Source of the DNA: Mesorhizobium sp. M1D.F.Ca.ET.043.01.1.1
GTDB taxonomy: Bacteria > Pseudomonadota > Alphaproteobacteria > Rhizobiales > Rhizobiaceae
DNA length: 64,000 nt
Assembly: GCF_003952385.1 (NCBI RefSeq)
Contig: NZ_CP034444.1
Coordinates: 6,585,001-6,649,000, forward strand
Direction of reading: 5' to 3'
The notes beneath the pieces are model-generated. The model was not told the origin of the DNA, did not search any database, and was given only the letters and a program-made list of their open reading frames with translations. Numbering within the stretch: position 1 is the stretch's first letter; each line of letters opens with the position of its first letter. Below are positions 1-7,881 of the stretch, in pieces. Position numbers and translations under genes: made by a program.

Positions 1-77
1 ACATTGCCCGCATCGGCGAGGGCGAAGGCCGGCGTATCCTCAATGAGGTGAAGGCCGAGCTTTCGGCCGCGGAGTAG
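1..77 (+). CDS. C-terminal end of a probable MoxR/CoxD-type AAA+ ATPase (partial)
   Basis: Only the last 24 codons are inside the window, in the frame ending with TAG at 75-77. The visible tail (ending ELSAAE) is too short to identify alone. It stops 5 bases before the CoxE-like VWA gene, and MoxR/CoxD AAA+ ATPases sit directly upstream of CoxE in carbon-monoxide-dehydrogenase clusters, where the pair acts in maturation of the molybdenum active site. The assignment is therefore inference from context, not from a motif. The start and the Walker motifs lie outside the window. Confidence 0.5.
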   Translation, partial: IARIGEGEGRRILNEVKAELSAAE

Positions 78-82
78 GCGCC

Positions 83-1333
83 ATGCCATCGCCACGCGCG
101 GAACCCAGAGAGGCAACGGCGGAGGGGCGCATCGCCGACAACATCGTCTATTTCGCGCGGGCGCTGCGCAAGGCCGGCATGCGTGTCGGACCGGCCTCGG
201 TCAAGGACGCCATCGAGGCGGTGCTCGCGGCCGGCATCGGCTCGCGCGACGATTTCTACTGGACGCTGCATGCGGTGCTGGTCTCGCGGCATGAAGATCA
301 TCCTGTCTTCGACGAAGCCTTCCGTCTGTTCTGGAAGTCGCGCGAGCTGATCGAGAAACTGCTGGCGATGTTTTCGCCTGTCGCCCCCGACGATCGCGAA
401 AAGCAGAAGCCGCGGGCGGCCGAGAACCGCGTCAGCCAGGCGATGTTCGAGGGCCATCGGAAGAACCAGCCGGTGCGGGAAGTACCGGAGATCGAGGTCG
501 ATGCGCGCTTCAGCTTCTCGGGCAACGAGGTGCTGCGCGGCAAGGATTTCGCCCAAATGGATGCGGTCGAACTGGCCGACGCCAGGAAGGCGATCGCGGC
601 CTTGCGGCTGCCGTTCGATCTGGTGCGCACGCGCCGCTTCAAGCCGGATGCGCAAGGGCGGCGCATCGATCCGCGCGCCATGATGCGGTCCGCCGCGCGC
701 ACCGGCGGCGCGCTGATCCTGCCGAAATTCCGCTCTGCCCGCGAAGTGCATCCGCCGCTGGTCGTGCTTGCCGACATTTCCGGCTCGATGAGCCAGTACA
801 CGCGCATCTTCCTCCACTTCCTGCACGCGCTGACGGACAAGCGCCGGCGCGTGCATGCCTTCGTCTTCGGCACGCGGCTGACGAACCTGAGCCGCCAGAT
901 GCGCCACCGCGATCCCGACGAGGCGCTGGCCGAATGCTCGACAGCCGTGAAGGACTGGTCCGGCGGCACCCGCATCGGCGACGCGCTCGGCGAATTCAAC
1001 CGGCTGTGGTCGCGCCGCGTGCTCGGGCAGGGCGCCGTGGTGCTTTTGATCACCGATGGGCTGGAGCGCGACGAGGTCAACGGCCTGGCGGAGGAGATGG
1101 AGCGGCTGCATAAATCCTGCCGGCGGCTGATCTGGCTCAATCCGCTTCTGCGCTTCGACGGGTTCGAGCCGCGCGCCCGCGGCGTAAAGGCGATGCTGCC
1201 GCATGTCGACGAGTTTCGCGCCGTGCACAATCTCGATGCGCTGGCCGATCTTTGTGCTTCGCTCGACCGGCAGCCGGCGGCCGCGGTCGATCCGCGCCGC
1301 TGGCTGCAAACTGGCGGAAGACGCGCGGCGTAG
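83..1333 (+). CDS. coxE: CoxE-like VWA domain protein
   Basis: A 416-residue cytoplasmic protein of the CoxE/VWA-containing family. The von Willebrand A domain fills the C-terminal half: the MIDAS metal motif DISGSMS begins at about residue 231, a Gly-Gly-Thr follows in SGGTRIGD near 295, and the conserved TDG is near 325. The N-terminal part (YFARALRKAGMRVGP) is the usual CoxE leader. In the family, CoxE works with the MoxR-type ATPase CoxD to mature the copper-molybdenum site of aerobic CO dehydrogenase or related xanthine-oxidase-family enzymes. It follows the CoxD-like end by 5 bases and precedes XdhC/CoxI genes, so a shared operon is likely. The catalytic subunits are not in the window, so the substrate of the enzyme served is unknown. 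Confidence 0.9.
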   Translation: MPSPRAEPREATAEGRIADNIVYFARALRKAGMRVGPASVKDAIEAVLAAGIGSRDDFYWTLHAVLVSRHEDHPVFDEAFRLFWKSRELIEKLLAMFSPVAPDDREKQKPRAAENRVSQAMFEGHRKNQPVREVPEIEVDARFSFSGNEVLRGKDFAQMDAVELADARKAIAALRLPFDLVRTRRFKPDAQGRRIDPRAMMRSAARTGGALILPKFRSAREVHPPLVVLADISGSMSQYTRIFLHFLHALTDKRRRVHAFVFGTRLTNLSRQMRHRDPDEALAECSTAVKDWSGGTRIGDALGEFNRLWSRRVLGQGAVVLLITDGLERDEVNGLAEEMERLHKSCRRLIWLNPLLRFDGFEPRARGVKAMLPHVDEFRAVHNLDALADLCASLDRQPAAAVDPRRWLQTGGRRAA

Positions 1334-1415
1334 CCATATGTTCGTTGGGGAAAGCCAATGTTTCCTCAGGGAAAACTGGGGTTCCCTTGAAAAGCAGACT
1401 CTGTGAGAAGCGACG

Positions 1416-1754
1416 ATGGACGACAGCATCTATCTCGATGAGGCCCGCGATCCTCTGATCATCGCGGAAGGCTGGATGAAGGACGGCAAGGATGTCGCCA
1501 TCGCAACCGTGGTCGAGACCTGGGGTTCGGCGCCGCGGCCGGTCGGCAGCCATCTGGTCATCGACGCCGAAGGGAATTTCCACGGTTCGGTTTCCGGCGG
1601 CTGTGTCGAGGGCGCCGTGGTGACAGAGGCGATCGATGTCATCGACAGCGGCAAGGCCAGGATGCTGGAGTTCGGCGTCGCCGACGAAACCGCCTGGCAG
1701 GTGGGGCTGTCCTGCGGCGGCCGCATCAAGGTCTATGTCGAGCGGTTAGGTTGA
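1416..1754 (+). CDS. XdhC/CoxI N-terminal-domain protein
   Basis: A 112-residue protein made only of the XdhC_CoxI N-terminal domain. The signatures GSAPRPVGSHLVI (about residues 38-50) and GSVSGGCVEG (about 59-68) are the hallmark of the family, which binds molybdenum cofactor and helps insert sulfurated Mo into xanthine-dehydrogenase-type enzymes. Full-length XdhC also carries a C-terminal Rossmann domain; here that domain is encoded by the next gene, which starts 6 bases after this stop. It is the third gene of the accessory operon, 82 bases after coxE. I infer that the two products work as a pair. The domain call is secure; the partner enzyme cannot be seen. Confidence 0.9.
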   Translation: MDDSIYLDEARDPLIIAEGWMKDGKDVAIATVVETWGSAPRPVGSHLVIDAEGNFHGSVSGGCVEGAVVTEAIDVIDSGKARMLEFGVADETAWQVGLSCGGRIKVYVERLG

Positions 1755-1760
1755 TTACGG

Positions 1761-2465
1761 ATGGATCCGTATGTTCTCAAAACATTGAATGAGCACCGCC
1801 GCGCCCGGCGCGCGGCTGTGCTGGTCACCGATCTCGGCGACGGCCGAGACCGCATCGTGCGCGAGGGCGATCAGGTTGCGGGTGATCTCGGTGCAGCGAT
1901 CGCCAGTGCGTTCCGCACCGGCAACTCCGGATCGGTGGAGGCGGAGGGACGGACCTTCTTCCTCAACGCGCATCTGCCCCGCCCGCGTCTGGTTGTGATC
2001 GGCGCGGTTCACATCAGCCAGGCACTGGCGCCTATGGCCAGGATCGCCGGCTATCCGGTCGAGATCATCGACCCGCGCACGGCCTTCGCCACGCCGGAAC
2101 GCTTCCCGGATGTGGCGCTGCATGCGGAATGGCCGGAGGACGTGCTGGAGCGCGAACCGCTCGACAATTATACGGCGCTTGCCGCCGTCACCCACGATCC
2201 GAAGATCGACGATTTCGCGCTGAAGGCAGCGCTCGATGCCGGGTGCTTCTATGTCGGGGCGCTCGGCAGCCGCAAAACCCACGCCAAGCGGGTCGAGCGC
2301 CTGCTGGCGCTGGGCGCGAGCGCCGACCAGATCGCCCGCATCCATGCGCCGATCGGTCTCGACATCGGCGCCGCCAGCCCGGCTGAAATCGCCGTCGCCG
2401 TGCTGGCGCAGACCATCCACGCGTTTCGCTCTCGTGGCCTCGAAAGCAAAGGCGCCGTGGCGTGA
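1761..2465 (+). CDS. XdhC family protein, Rossmann-domain part
   Basis: A 234-residue protein matching the XdhC C-terminal (Rossmann) half. A nucleotide-binding strand-turn occurs at RLVVIGAVHISQAL (about residues 75-88), and the conserved family block VGALGSRKTHAKR is near 167-179, followed by HAPIGLDIGAASPAEIA near 197-213. The canonical Cys of the N-terminal XdhC domain is supplied by the preceding gene. Starts 6 bases after it and overlaps the next gene by 4 bases, which points to translational coupling. Role by family: Mo-cofactor maturation and delivery to a xanthine-oxidase-family hydroxylase such as CO dehydrogenase. Confidence 0.9.
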   Translation: MDPYVLKTLNEHRRARRAAVLVTDLGDGRDRIVREGDQVAGDLGAAIASAFRTGNSGSVEAEGRTFFLNAHLPRPRLVVIGAVHISQALAPMARIAGYPVEIIDPRTAFATPERFPDVALHAEWPEDVLEREPLDNYTALAAVTHDPKIDDFALKAALDAGCFYVGALGSRKTHAKRVERLLALGASADQIARIHAPIGLDIGAASPAEIAVAVLAQTIHAFRSRGLESKGAVA

Positions 2466-4084
2466 AATTCGGTCCGGTTCCGGTCGATGAGGCAGAAGGC
2501 GCGGTGCTGGCGCATGCGACGGCGGCCGGCGAGCGGCGGTTGCGCAAGGCGCATCGGCTGAGCGGCGAGGATGTTGCGGCGCTGAAGGCAGCCGGCATCA
2601 GCGAAGTCGTGGTGGCTGTCCTGGCCCCCGACGACCTCGGCGAGGATGCCGCGGCCGAAAAGATCGCGTTGAGCATGGCACATCGCAACGTCGAGACGAA
2701 GCCCGCGGCAACCGGGCGCGTGAACCTGCATGCCGAAACCGCGGGCGTCTTCACCGTCGACGCAAAAATGATCGACGCCATCAATGCCGTCGATCCGGCC
2801 ATCACCATCGCCACGCTGGCGCAGCACGCGCCTGTCGAGAAGGGCCAGATGGTGGCGACGGTCAAGATCATCCCGTTTGGCGTCGCCGCGAGCCTGGTCG
2901 ATGCAGTGGCCAAAATCTGCGCCGGCGGCGAGATATTTGCCGTCAATGCCTATCGTCCGGTCAATGTCGGCGTCATCCAGACGACGCTGCCCGGCGTGAA
3001 GCAGAGCGTGCTCGACAAGACGCTGCGCGTCACCGAGGCGCGGCTGGCGCGGTCCGGCGCCCGGCTGACGGCGGAGCGGCGCTCGCCGCATGACGTGACG
3101 CCCGTCGCGGAAGCAGCAAGCGCGCTGGCCCGCGACAACGATATGGTGGTGATCTTCGGCGCCTCGGCGTTGGCCGACTTCGCCGATGTCATCCCCGCCG
3201 CGATCGAGAAGGCTGGCGGCAAAGTCATCCGAGCCGGCATGCCGGTCGATCCCGGCAATCTCCTGGTGCTTGGCACGCTCGACGGCAAGCGCGTGATCGG
3301 CGCGCCCGGCTGTGCCCGCAGCCCGAAGGAGAATGGTTTCGACTGGGTGCTGGACCGGCTGATCGCTGGGCTCGATGTGACGGCACGCGACATTGCCGGC
3401 ATGGGCGTCGGGGGCCTGCTGATGGAAATCCCGTCCAGGCCGCAGCCACGCGAGCCGCTGCCGGCGCCGCAGCCGGCAAGATCGCAGCCTCGGGTCGACA
3501 TCGTGCTTCTCGCCGCCGGCCGCTCCAGCCGGATGGGTGGACCGAACAAGCTCCTGGCGTTGTTCGAGGGCACGCCGCTGGTGCGCCGAACCGCCGAGCG
3601 GGCGCTGGGGTCGAAAGCCGCCAGCACCATCGTGGTCACCGGACATCAGCGCGAGCGCGTCGGCTCCGCGCTCTCCGGCCTCGATGTGAGGCTCGCCGAC
3701 AATCCGGACTTCGCCGACGGGTTGGCTTCGTCGCTGAAGGCGGGCATCGCGCGGGTCGCGCCCGACGCCGCCGGCGCCATGATCTTGCTCGGCGACATGC
3801 CTGGCGTTTCCTCGAAGGATCTCGACAGCCTGATCGATGCGTTCCGAAGGTCGGGCGGCCGCGCCGTGGTGCGCGCCGCGCATCTCGGCAAACGCGGCAA
3901 CCCGGTGCTGCTGCCGCGGGCGCTGTTTGCCGCCGTCGCGCATCTCGAGGGCGACACCGGCGCGCGGCATCTGGTCGAGGCCGGGGGACTCGACGTCATC
4001 GATGTCGAGATCGGACAGGGCGCCTCGATCGACGTCGACACGCGCGAGGCGCTGGAAGGGGCGGGCGGCGTGCTGCAGGATTGA
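2462..4084 (+). CDS. Molybdopterin-binding / MocA-like nucleotidyltransferase fusion
   Basis: A 540-residue two-domain protein starting at GTG 2462, inside the stop of the preceding gene (GTGA overlap). Residues about 1-320 form a MoeA/MoCF-like molybdopterin-binding region (VNAYRPVNVGVIQTTLPG, then VVIFGASALADFADVIPAAI and GAPGCARSPKENGFDWVLDR). After a proline-rich linker at about 323-343 comes an NTP-transferase domain with the signature LLAAGRSSRMGGPNKLL and the metal-binding LGDMPG, like MocA molybdenum cofactor cytidylyltransferase. The likely job is making the cytosine dinucleotide form of the cofactor for the Cox/Xdh-type enzyme of this operon. Such fusions are known in rhizobial cox clusters; exact substrate is inferred. 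Confidence 0.87.
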   Translation: MKFGPVPVDEAEGAVLAHATAAGERRLRKAHRLSGEDVAALKAAGISEVVVAVLAPDDLGEDAAAEKIALSMAHRNVETKPAATGRVNLHAETAGVFTVDAKMIDAINAVDPAITIATLAQHAPVEKGQMVATVKIIPFGVAASLVDAVAKICAGGEIFAVNAYRPVNVGVIQTTLPGVKQSVLDKTLRVTEARLARSGARLTAERRSPHDVTPVAEAASALARDNDMVVIFGASALADFADVIPAAIEKAGGKVIRAGMPVDPGNLLVLGTLDGKRVIGAPGCARSPKENGFDWVLDRLIAGLDVTARDIAGMGVGGLLMEIPSRPQPREPLPAPQPARSQPRVDIVLLAAGRSSRMGGPNKLLALFEGTPLVRRTAERALGSKAASTIVVTGHQRERVGSALSGLDVRLADNPDFADGLASSLKAGIARVAPDAAGAMILLGDMPGVSSKDLDSLIDAFRRSGGRAVVRAAHLGKRGNPVLLPRALFAAVAHLEGDTGARHLVEAGGLDVIDVEIGQGASIDVDTREALEGAGGVLQD

Positions 4085-4116
4085 CAAACCGAAGTCGAAT
4101 TCCGCATGGCTTCGGA

Positions 4117-5007
4117 ATGTCTTTGCGCTTCCGATTTTTCCCCGCACTGCTGGCCGCGTCGGCTTTTTTCCTCTCGGCGACAGAGGGACAGGCGCTGGAG
4201 CTCAAACCCTTCAAGGATGATCTCTTCGCCTATCCCGCGACGCTGTCGAGCGGCGACAACGGCGCCTACACGGTCCTCGACTATCGCGAGATGCGCGACA
4301 TCAACCAGCGCGACGAGGTGCCGGAAAGGCGTGTGCATGCGCAGTTTACCGATCCCGGCGTGCGCAAGGTGCAGCAGGATCTGATGTTGAAAACCGATGC
4401 CGGCGATGTCAGGCATGTCGCCGTCGGCAAGGCGGAAGGGGCCGCCGTCATCGTGCTTTACCTGCACGGGCAGGGAGGCAGCCGCAAGCAGGGCGTCGAC
4501 GACTTCACCTTCGGCGGCAATTTCAACCGCCTCAAGAATCTGATGGCCGGCAATGGCGGCCTCTATCTTTCACCGGACTTTCCCGACTTCGGCGACAAGG
4601 GCGCCGCGCAAGTGGCGGCGCTGATCGATCACTATGCCGAGACTTCCCCCGGCGCCAAGATCTTCGTCGCCTGCGGCTCGATGGGCGGCATCCTTTGCTG
4701 GAAGCTGGCCGACCGCAAGGATACCGGCGGCCGCATCGACGGGCTGCTGCTGCTCGGCTCGCTGTGGGACGAAAGCTTTTTGACCAGCCCCGCCTTCAAG
4801 CGCCGCGTGCCGGTGTTTTTCGGCCAGGGCAGCCATGACGTGGTGTTTGCCGTGGAGAAGCAGGAAGCCTTCTTCCGCTCGATCCTCGCCAAATCGAAAG
4901 CCTATCCGACCCGCTTCGTGCGTTTCGAGACCGGCACGCACGGCACGCCGATCCGCATGGTCGACTGGCGCGGCACGCTGAACTGGATGCTGAGCAAGGC
5001 GCCTTGA
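4117..5007 (+). CDS. Secreted alpha/beta-hydrolase-fold protein
   Basis: A 296-residue protein that I start at ATG 4117, because this gives a clean signal peptide (FRFFPALLAASAFFLSA, cleavage near the ALE after residue 25). A TTG at 4081 overlapping the previous stop is possible but spoils the leader. The oxyanion-type motif LYLHGQGGS and the nucleophile elbow CGSMGGI are visible, and a late His in TGTHGTP could complete the triad, so a Ser-dependent alpha/beta hydrolase acting in the periplasm is likely. Substrate is unknown. It follows the molybdenum accessory genes on the same strand but has no obvious functional link to them. Confidence 0.75.
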   Translation: MSLRFRFFPALLAASAFFLSATEGQALELKPFKDDLFAYPATLSSGDNGAYTVLDYREMRDINQRDEVPERRVHAQFTDPGVRKVQQDLMLKTDAGDVRHVAVGKAEGAAVIVLYLHGQGGSRKQGVDDFTFGGNFNRLKNLMAGNGGLYLSPDFPDFGDKGAAQVAALIDHYAETSPGAKIFVACGSMGGILCWKLADRKDTGGRIDGLLLLGSLWDESFLTSPAFKRRVPVFFGQGSHDVVFAVEKQEAFFRSILAKSKAYPTRFVRFETGTHGTPIRMVDWRGTLNWMLSKAP

Positions 5008-6057
5008 TCAAGGCGGGGTGTTGTAGTCCAGGACGGTCTCTGGATTGATCTCGCCGTCATAGGACGCATCGACGTCGTATTGCACCAGCGAGAAATTGCC
5101 GTTGCGGAACAGATAGGTGCCGGCCGACGTCGCGTCGCCGACGCCGCGCCATTTGTTCATCGAGGTGATCGTCTTGGTCTTGTCGTCATATTCGGAATTG
5201 ACCAGCTGGTCGTCGGTCTGGAAGCCGACGATGTGGATGCCCTCGACCTTGCCTTCGCTATTGTTGTTCTCGTAGCGGATGTCGAGCTCCGGCGAGGCAA
5301 ACTGCAATTGGCGGACACCGGAAACATCGTCATAGATGTAATAGACCGCGCTTTCATTGTAGGCGGCCATCGAGCAGAAGAACCGGAAGAGCCGCGTCTC
5401 GCGCTCCGGCTGGTCGGCTGCGGCGTCCTTGTCCTTGTAGCGAATGGAGTAGGCGTCCGGCTCGCCGACCGGTTTGCCTTCCGGATTCTCCTTGTCGCAG
5501 TGATCGCCGTAGGTGGCGAGGAAGGCCTTCCTGGCCTGTTCCAGCGCTTCGTCCTTCTTCGGCGGCGGCGGGCCGTCGCCGCAGCTGGCCGGCACGGCAT
5601 CTTCGAAATCCGAGGTCGACGGCTTCAGCGCGCCCTTGTCGATAAAGATCGGCTGGAACGGCGGTTCCTGGACCTGCGCATTGACCTGACGAAGCGTGTA
5701 GCACCCGGCAAAGACTTGTGCTTCGCCCTTCTTGTCGGTCGCCTGGATGGCGACAGGAACGCTGTAGTAGATGCTGCCGGCGGCACCCTCGTCCGATACG
5801 GCGCCGGTTTTCACATCCACCGAGTCGGTGCCGTCATAGCCTTTGACGAATGCTGCAAAATCCTTTGCCGGCTTTGTATCTCCGTAGTACCCCCAGGCGC
5901 GAGCGAATTCATGGCGGTTGATGGCGCTGTAGAGCGAGCGGACGAGCGCTTCTGCGCTGGACCGGTCGTCGATATACGGTGCTTCGGCGGCGAGTGCGGA
6001 CTGGCCGATGCCGGCAAGGGAGAGCAAGGCAGTCGCTGCGAGAAGGACACATCTCAT
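5008..6057 (-). CDS. Secreted DUF1176 domain protein
   Basis: A 349-residue exported protein with a typical signal peptide (VLLAATALLSLAGIGQSALA). The C-terminal third carries DUF1176-like features: the run NKWRGVGDATSAGTYLFRNG with a final FSLVQYDVDASYDGE. Before it is a region with paired cysteines (GCYTLRQ, ASCGDG, DHCDKE, RFFCSM) that probably form disulfides. The N-terminal part (LVRSLYSAINRHEFARAWGYY) resembles NTF2-like folds. Function of the family is not known. It converges with the hydrolase gene, the two stops being adjacent (5007/5008). Nothing in the sequence indicates a substrate. Confidence 0.75.
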   Translation of the reverse strand: MRCVLLAATALLSLAGIGQSALAAEAPYIDDRSSAEALVRSLYSAINRHEFARAWGYYGDTKPAKDFAAFVKGYDGTDSVDVKTGAVSDEGAAGSIYYSVPVAIQATDKKGEAQVFAGCYTLRQVNAQVQEPPFQPIFIDKGALKPSTSDFEDAVPASCGDGPPPPKKDEALEQARKAFLATYGDHCDKENPEGKPVGEPDAYSIRYKDKDAAADQPERETRLFRFFCSMAAYNESAVYYIYDDVSGVRQLQFASPELDIRYENNNSEGKVEGIHIVGFQTDDQLVNSEYDDKTKTITSMNKWRGVGDATSAGTYLFRNGNFSLVQYDVDASYDGEINPETVLDYNTPP

Positions 6058-6201
6058 CGGGAATCTCCGCTCGATAACGAAAATACTACCACGGCGATTG
6101 CGGCGTCGCAGTGACGCGGGGGCAGGACAGCTTGAAGAATCGAAGGCGGAGGCGCTAGTTCACGGCTCGCGGCGCTCAGGCCGCCTGGGGAGATTACTCA
6201 C

Positions 6202-6705
6202 GTGACCATATCCATGTACGACATTTCCGTGGCTGTCTTTTCAGCCAGGCTGAAGGCGCTGGCCAGCGTGCTGTCGCTGGCCGAACAGAACGCGGCCGAC
6301 CGCAAGATCGACCCGCAGGTGTTCCTGACCGCCAGGCTCGCGCCCGACATGTTCGCCTTGACCCGGCAGGTGCAGATCGCCACCGATCACGCCAAGGGCG
6401 CGCCGTCGCGGCTCGCCGGCCGCGAAGTGCCGAAATACGAGGACAATGAGTCGAGCTTCGAAGAGCTGCACGCCCGAATCGCCAAGACGCTCGATCATCT
6501 GGCGACGTTCTCGGCCGCCGATCTGGACGGGTCGGAGGCGCGGACGATCGAGCTCAGGCTTGCCGGGCGTGAGGTTTCGCTGAGCGGACTGCAATATCTG
6601 CTCAACGCCGCCATGCCGAATTTCTACTTCCACGTCACCACGGCCTACGACATCCTGCGGCACAATGGTGTGCCGCTGGGCAAGGCGACGTTCCTGGGAC
6701 GCTGA
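6202..6705 (+). CDS. DUF1993 family protein
   Basis: A 167-residue cytoplasmic protein of the DUF1993 family, which is related to the DinB-like four-helix-bundle fold. Family features seen: the opening MYDISVAVFSARLKAL, the central DHAKGAPSRLAGREVPKYEDNE, and the C-terminal LNAAMPNFYFHVTTAYDILRHNGVPLG, which contains the conserved His near the end. GTG at 6202 has a GGGGAG Shine-Dalgarno sequence about 9 bases upstream; ATG 6214 is an alternative. It stands alone and is followed directly by a strong hairpin at 6712-6740. The function of the family is unknown. Confidence 0.88.
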   Translation: MTISMYDISVAVFSARLKALASVLSLAEQNAADRKIDPQVFLTARLAPDMFALTRQVQIATDHAKGAPSRLAGREVPKYEDNESSFEELHARIAKTLDHLATFSAADLDGSEARTIELRLAGREVSLSGLQYLLNAAMPNFYFHVTTAYDILRHNGVPLGKATFLGR

Positions 6706-6711
6706 AGGCCA

Positions 6712-6740
6712 AGAGGTTTCCCCGAGCCGGGGAAACCTCT
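6712..6740. terminator. 12-bp-stem hairpin between convergent genes, probable bidirectional terminator
   Basis: A perfect inverted repeat: arm AGAGGTTTCCCC at 6712-6723, loop of 5, arm GGGGAAACCTCT at 6729-6740. It lies 6 bases after the DUF1993 stop and 7 bases from the stop of the DUF1127 gene on the other strand. The T-rich tail is weak (TTTCATT on the plus side), so efficiency is uncertain, but the position between convergent genes fits a two-way terminator. Confidence 0.75.
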
Positions 6741-6747
6741 TTCATTG

Positions 6748-6912
6748 TCAGCGTATCGACATCTCGCGGGCGATACGCGGAAAATCGGCCGGCTTGATGC
6801 CGATATCGGCGCGGTCGGCATTGCTCATCGCATTCAGAAGCGCGAGCGCCGAGCGGTAACGCTGTTGTTCCTGCGGCCTTGGCCGCGCAAACATTTCGGT
6901 GAAGAACCCCAT
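6748..6912 (-). CDS. DUF1127-type micro-protein (54 aa)
   Basis: A 54-residue gene from ATG (6912-6910) to TGA (6750-6748). The second half matches the DUF1127/YjiS pattern: YRSALALLNAMSNADRADIG followed by IKPADFPRIARE, i.e. the usual L..L.d.dlaDIGi.r.di..ia. Small DUF1127 proteins in alphaproteobacteria are RNA-binding or regulatory and have been linked to stress, phosphate and RNA metabolism. The N-terminus MGFFTEMFARPRPQ is basic and amphipathic. It ends at the shared hairpin at 6712-6740. Conservation of the motif makes the gene credible despite its size. Confidence 0.75.
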   Translation of the reverse strand: MGFFTEMFARPRPQEQQRYRSALALLNAMSNADRADIGIKPADFPRIAREMSIR

Positions 6913-7116
6913 AATCCCAGGCCCCTGATTTGTCCTCCACAGGTCAAGAATATAGGTGATTTGTTACGATTGTGCAGTGCAGCAATTGCATGGCAGCCAT
7001 GCCCGGCGAGTTTTTTTCCGCCACAATCGATTTTTTTTGAAACTTTTGCGGAAGCTCGATCGTACGCCCCCATGCTGGCACATGGCCGGCTTTTCCTCGC
7101 CACTCCTGGCGACCTT

Positions 7117-7154
7117 GCCGGGCTGCTCCAAAATGCGGCCCGGCTTTTTGTTTT
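7117..7154 (+). terminator. Orphan Rho-independent terminator, possible 3' end of a small RNA
   Basis: A GC-rich stem (GCCGGGCTGC at 7117-7126 paired with GCGGCCCGGC at 7135-7144, one G-T wobble, 8-base loop) is followed by TTTTTGTTTT at 7145-7154. This is a textbook intrinsic terminator on the plus strand. No plus-strand protein gene ends here: the only coding sequence upstream (6748-6912) points the other way. The transcript it ends must start in the AT-rich stretch after 6913, which suggests a small RNA of up to about 200 nt. The 5' end is not defined. Confidence 0.6.
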
Positions 7155-7194
7155 CCGGTCGGCATTTGGAGCTGAATGCCCGCAATTGTTAACG

Positions 7195-7764
7195 TTGCCG
7201 GCATTCATTTTTAACGACAGCGATCTATGGTCGGCGGCGACAATAAATGCCGTCGCGACAGGGGAGGCCGAGATCGGCACCGGGAGCAAGCTCGATTTCG
7301 CTTCGTTGCTCGACGAGCTGATCATCGCCTCGGAGAGGGGCGAGGACGGCAGCGCCCGGCCCTCTATCCCGTTCGACTATCTTTCGGTGGCGGACGAGCT
7401 TCACTCCGGTCGCATCAAGGTTGCCGGTGAAAGCGTTGCCGCCGAATACCGTGAGGCCGGCGCCGACCTTGCCGCCGAGTTCGCCGCGCTTCTCGACCAG
7501 GCCAAGCTGACGCTCGCAGGCGAGGAGCATCGGCCGGAGGAAAAGCTGCCGCCGATCGATCCCGAATCGATTGCCGGCGAGCTCGGCCTCGACCGCCCCG
7601 GCAAGAATGCCGATTTCGGCCGCATGCGGCGCAACTTCGCCTTCGCCAACCACCCGGACCGTGTCGCGCCGCATCTGCGCCAACGGGCGATGATCCGAAT
7701 GCAGGTGGCCAACATGCTGATCGACGAGGCAAAGCGGCGGGCACTGGCCGGCGCCCGTCGCTAG
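7195..7764 (+). CDS. C-terminal J-domain (DnaJ-like) protein
   Basis: A protein of about 189 residues whose C-terminal 60 residues form a J-domain-like helix pair with the diagnostic HPD tripeptide (FAFANHPDRV), followed by RQRAMIRMQVANMLIDEAKRR. The HPD motif is what stimulates Hsp70 ATPase in the family, so a co-chaperone role is likely, though the client is unknown. The N-terminal part (DELHSGRIKVAGESVAAEYREAGADL) has no recognised domain. The start is uncertain: no ATG lies in frame after the terminator at 7154; TTG codons at 7186 and 7195 are the best candidates, both with weak ribosome-binding sites. The open frame extends far upstream but that part is AT-rich and looks non-coding. Confidence 0.7.
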   Translation: MPAFIFNDSDLWSAATINAVATGEAEIGTGSKLDFASLLDELIIASERGEDGSARPSIPFDYLSVADELHSGRIKVAGESVAAEYREAGADLAAEFAALLDQAKLTLAGEEHRPEEKLPPIDPESIAGELGLDRPGKNADFGRMRRNFAFANHPDRVAPHLRQRAMIRMQVANMLIDEAKRRALAGARR

Positions 7765-7881
7765 AGCAACCTATGCAAAAGTCGGCGGCCGGGCAGTGTC
7801 TCAGTTTGAATTCCCGCGGGGCTTGACGCGGCTGTCGCGCCGGCTGTCGAACTCCTATATGCATACCGGAAAGCATGGAGG

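Noticed and set aside
6745..7190. Long N-terminal extension of the J-domain protein
   Set aside because: The open frame runs through an intrinsic terminator and over the DUF1127 gene on the other strand; the composition is not protein-like before about 7190.
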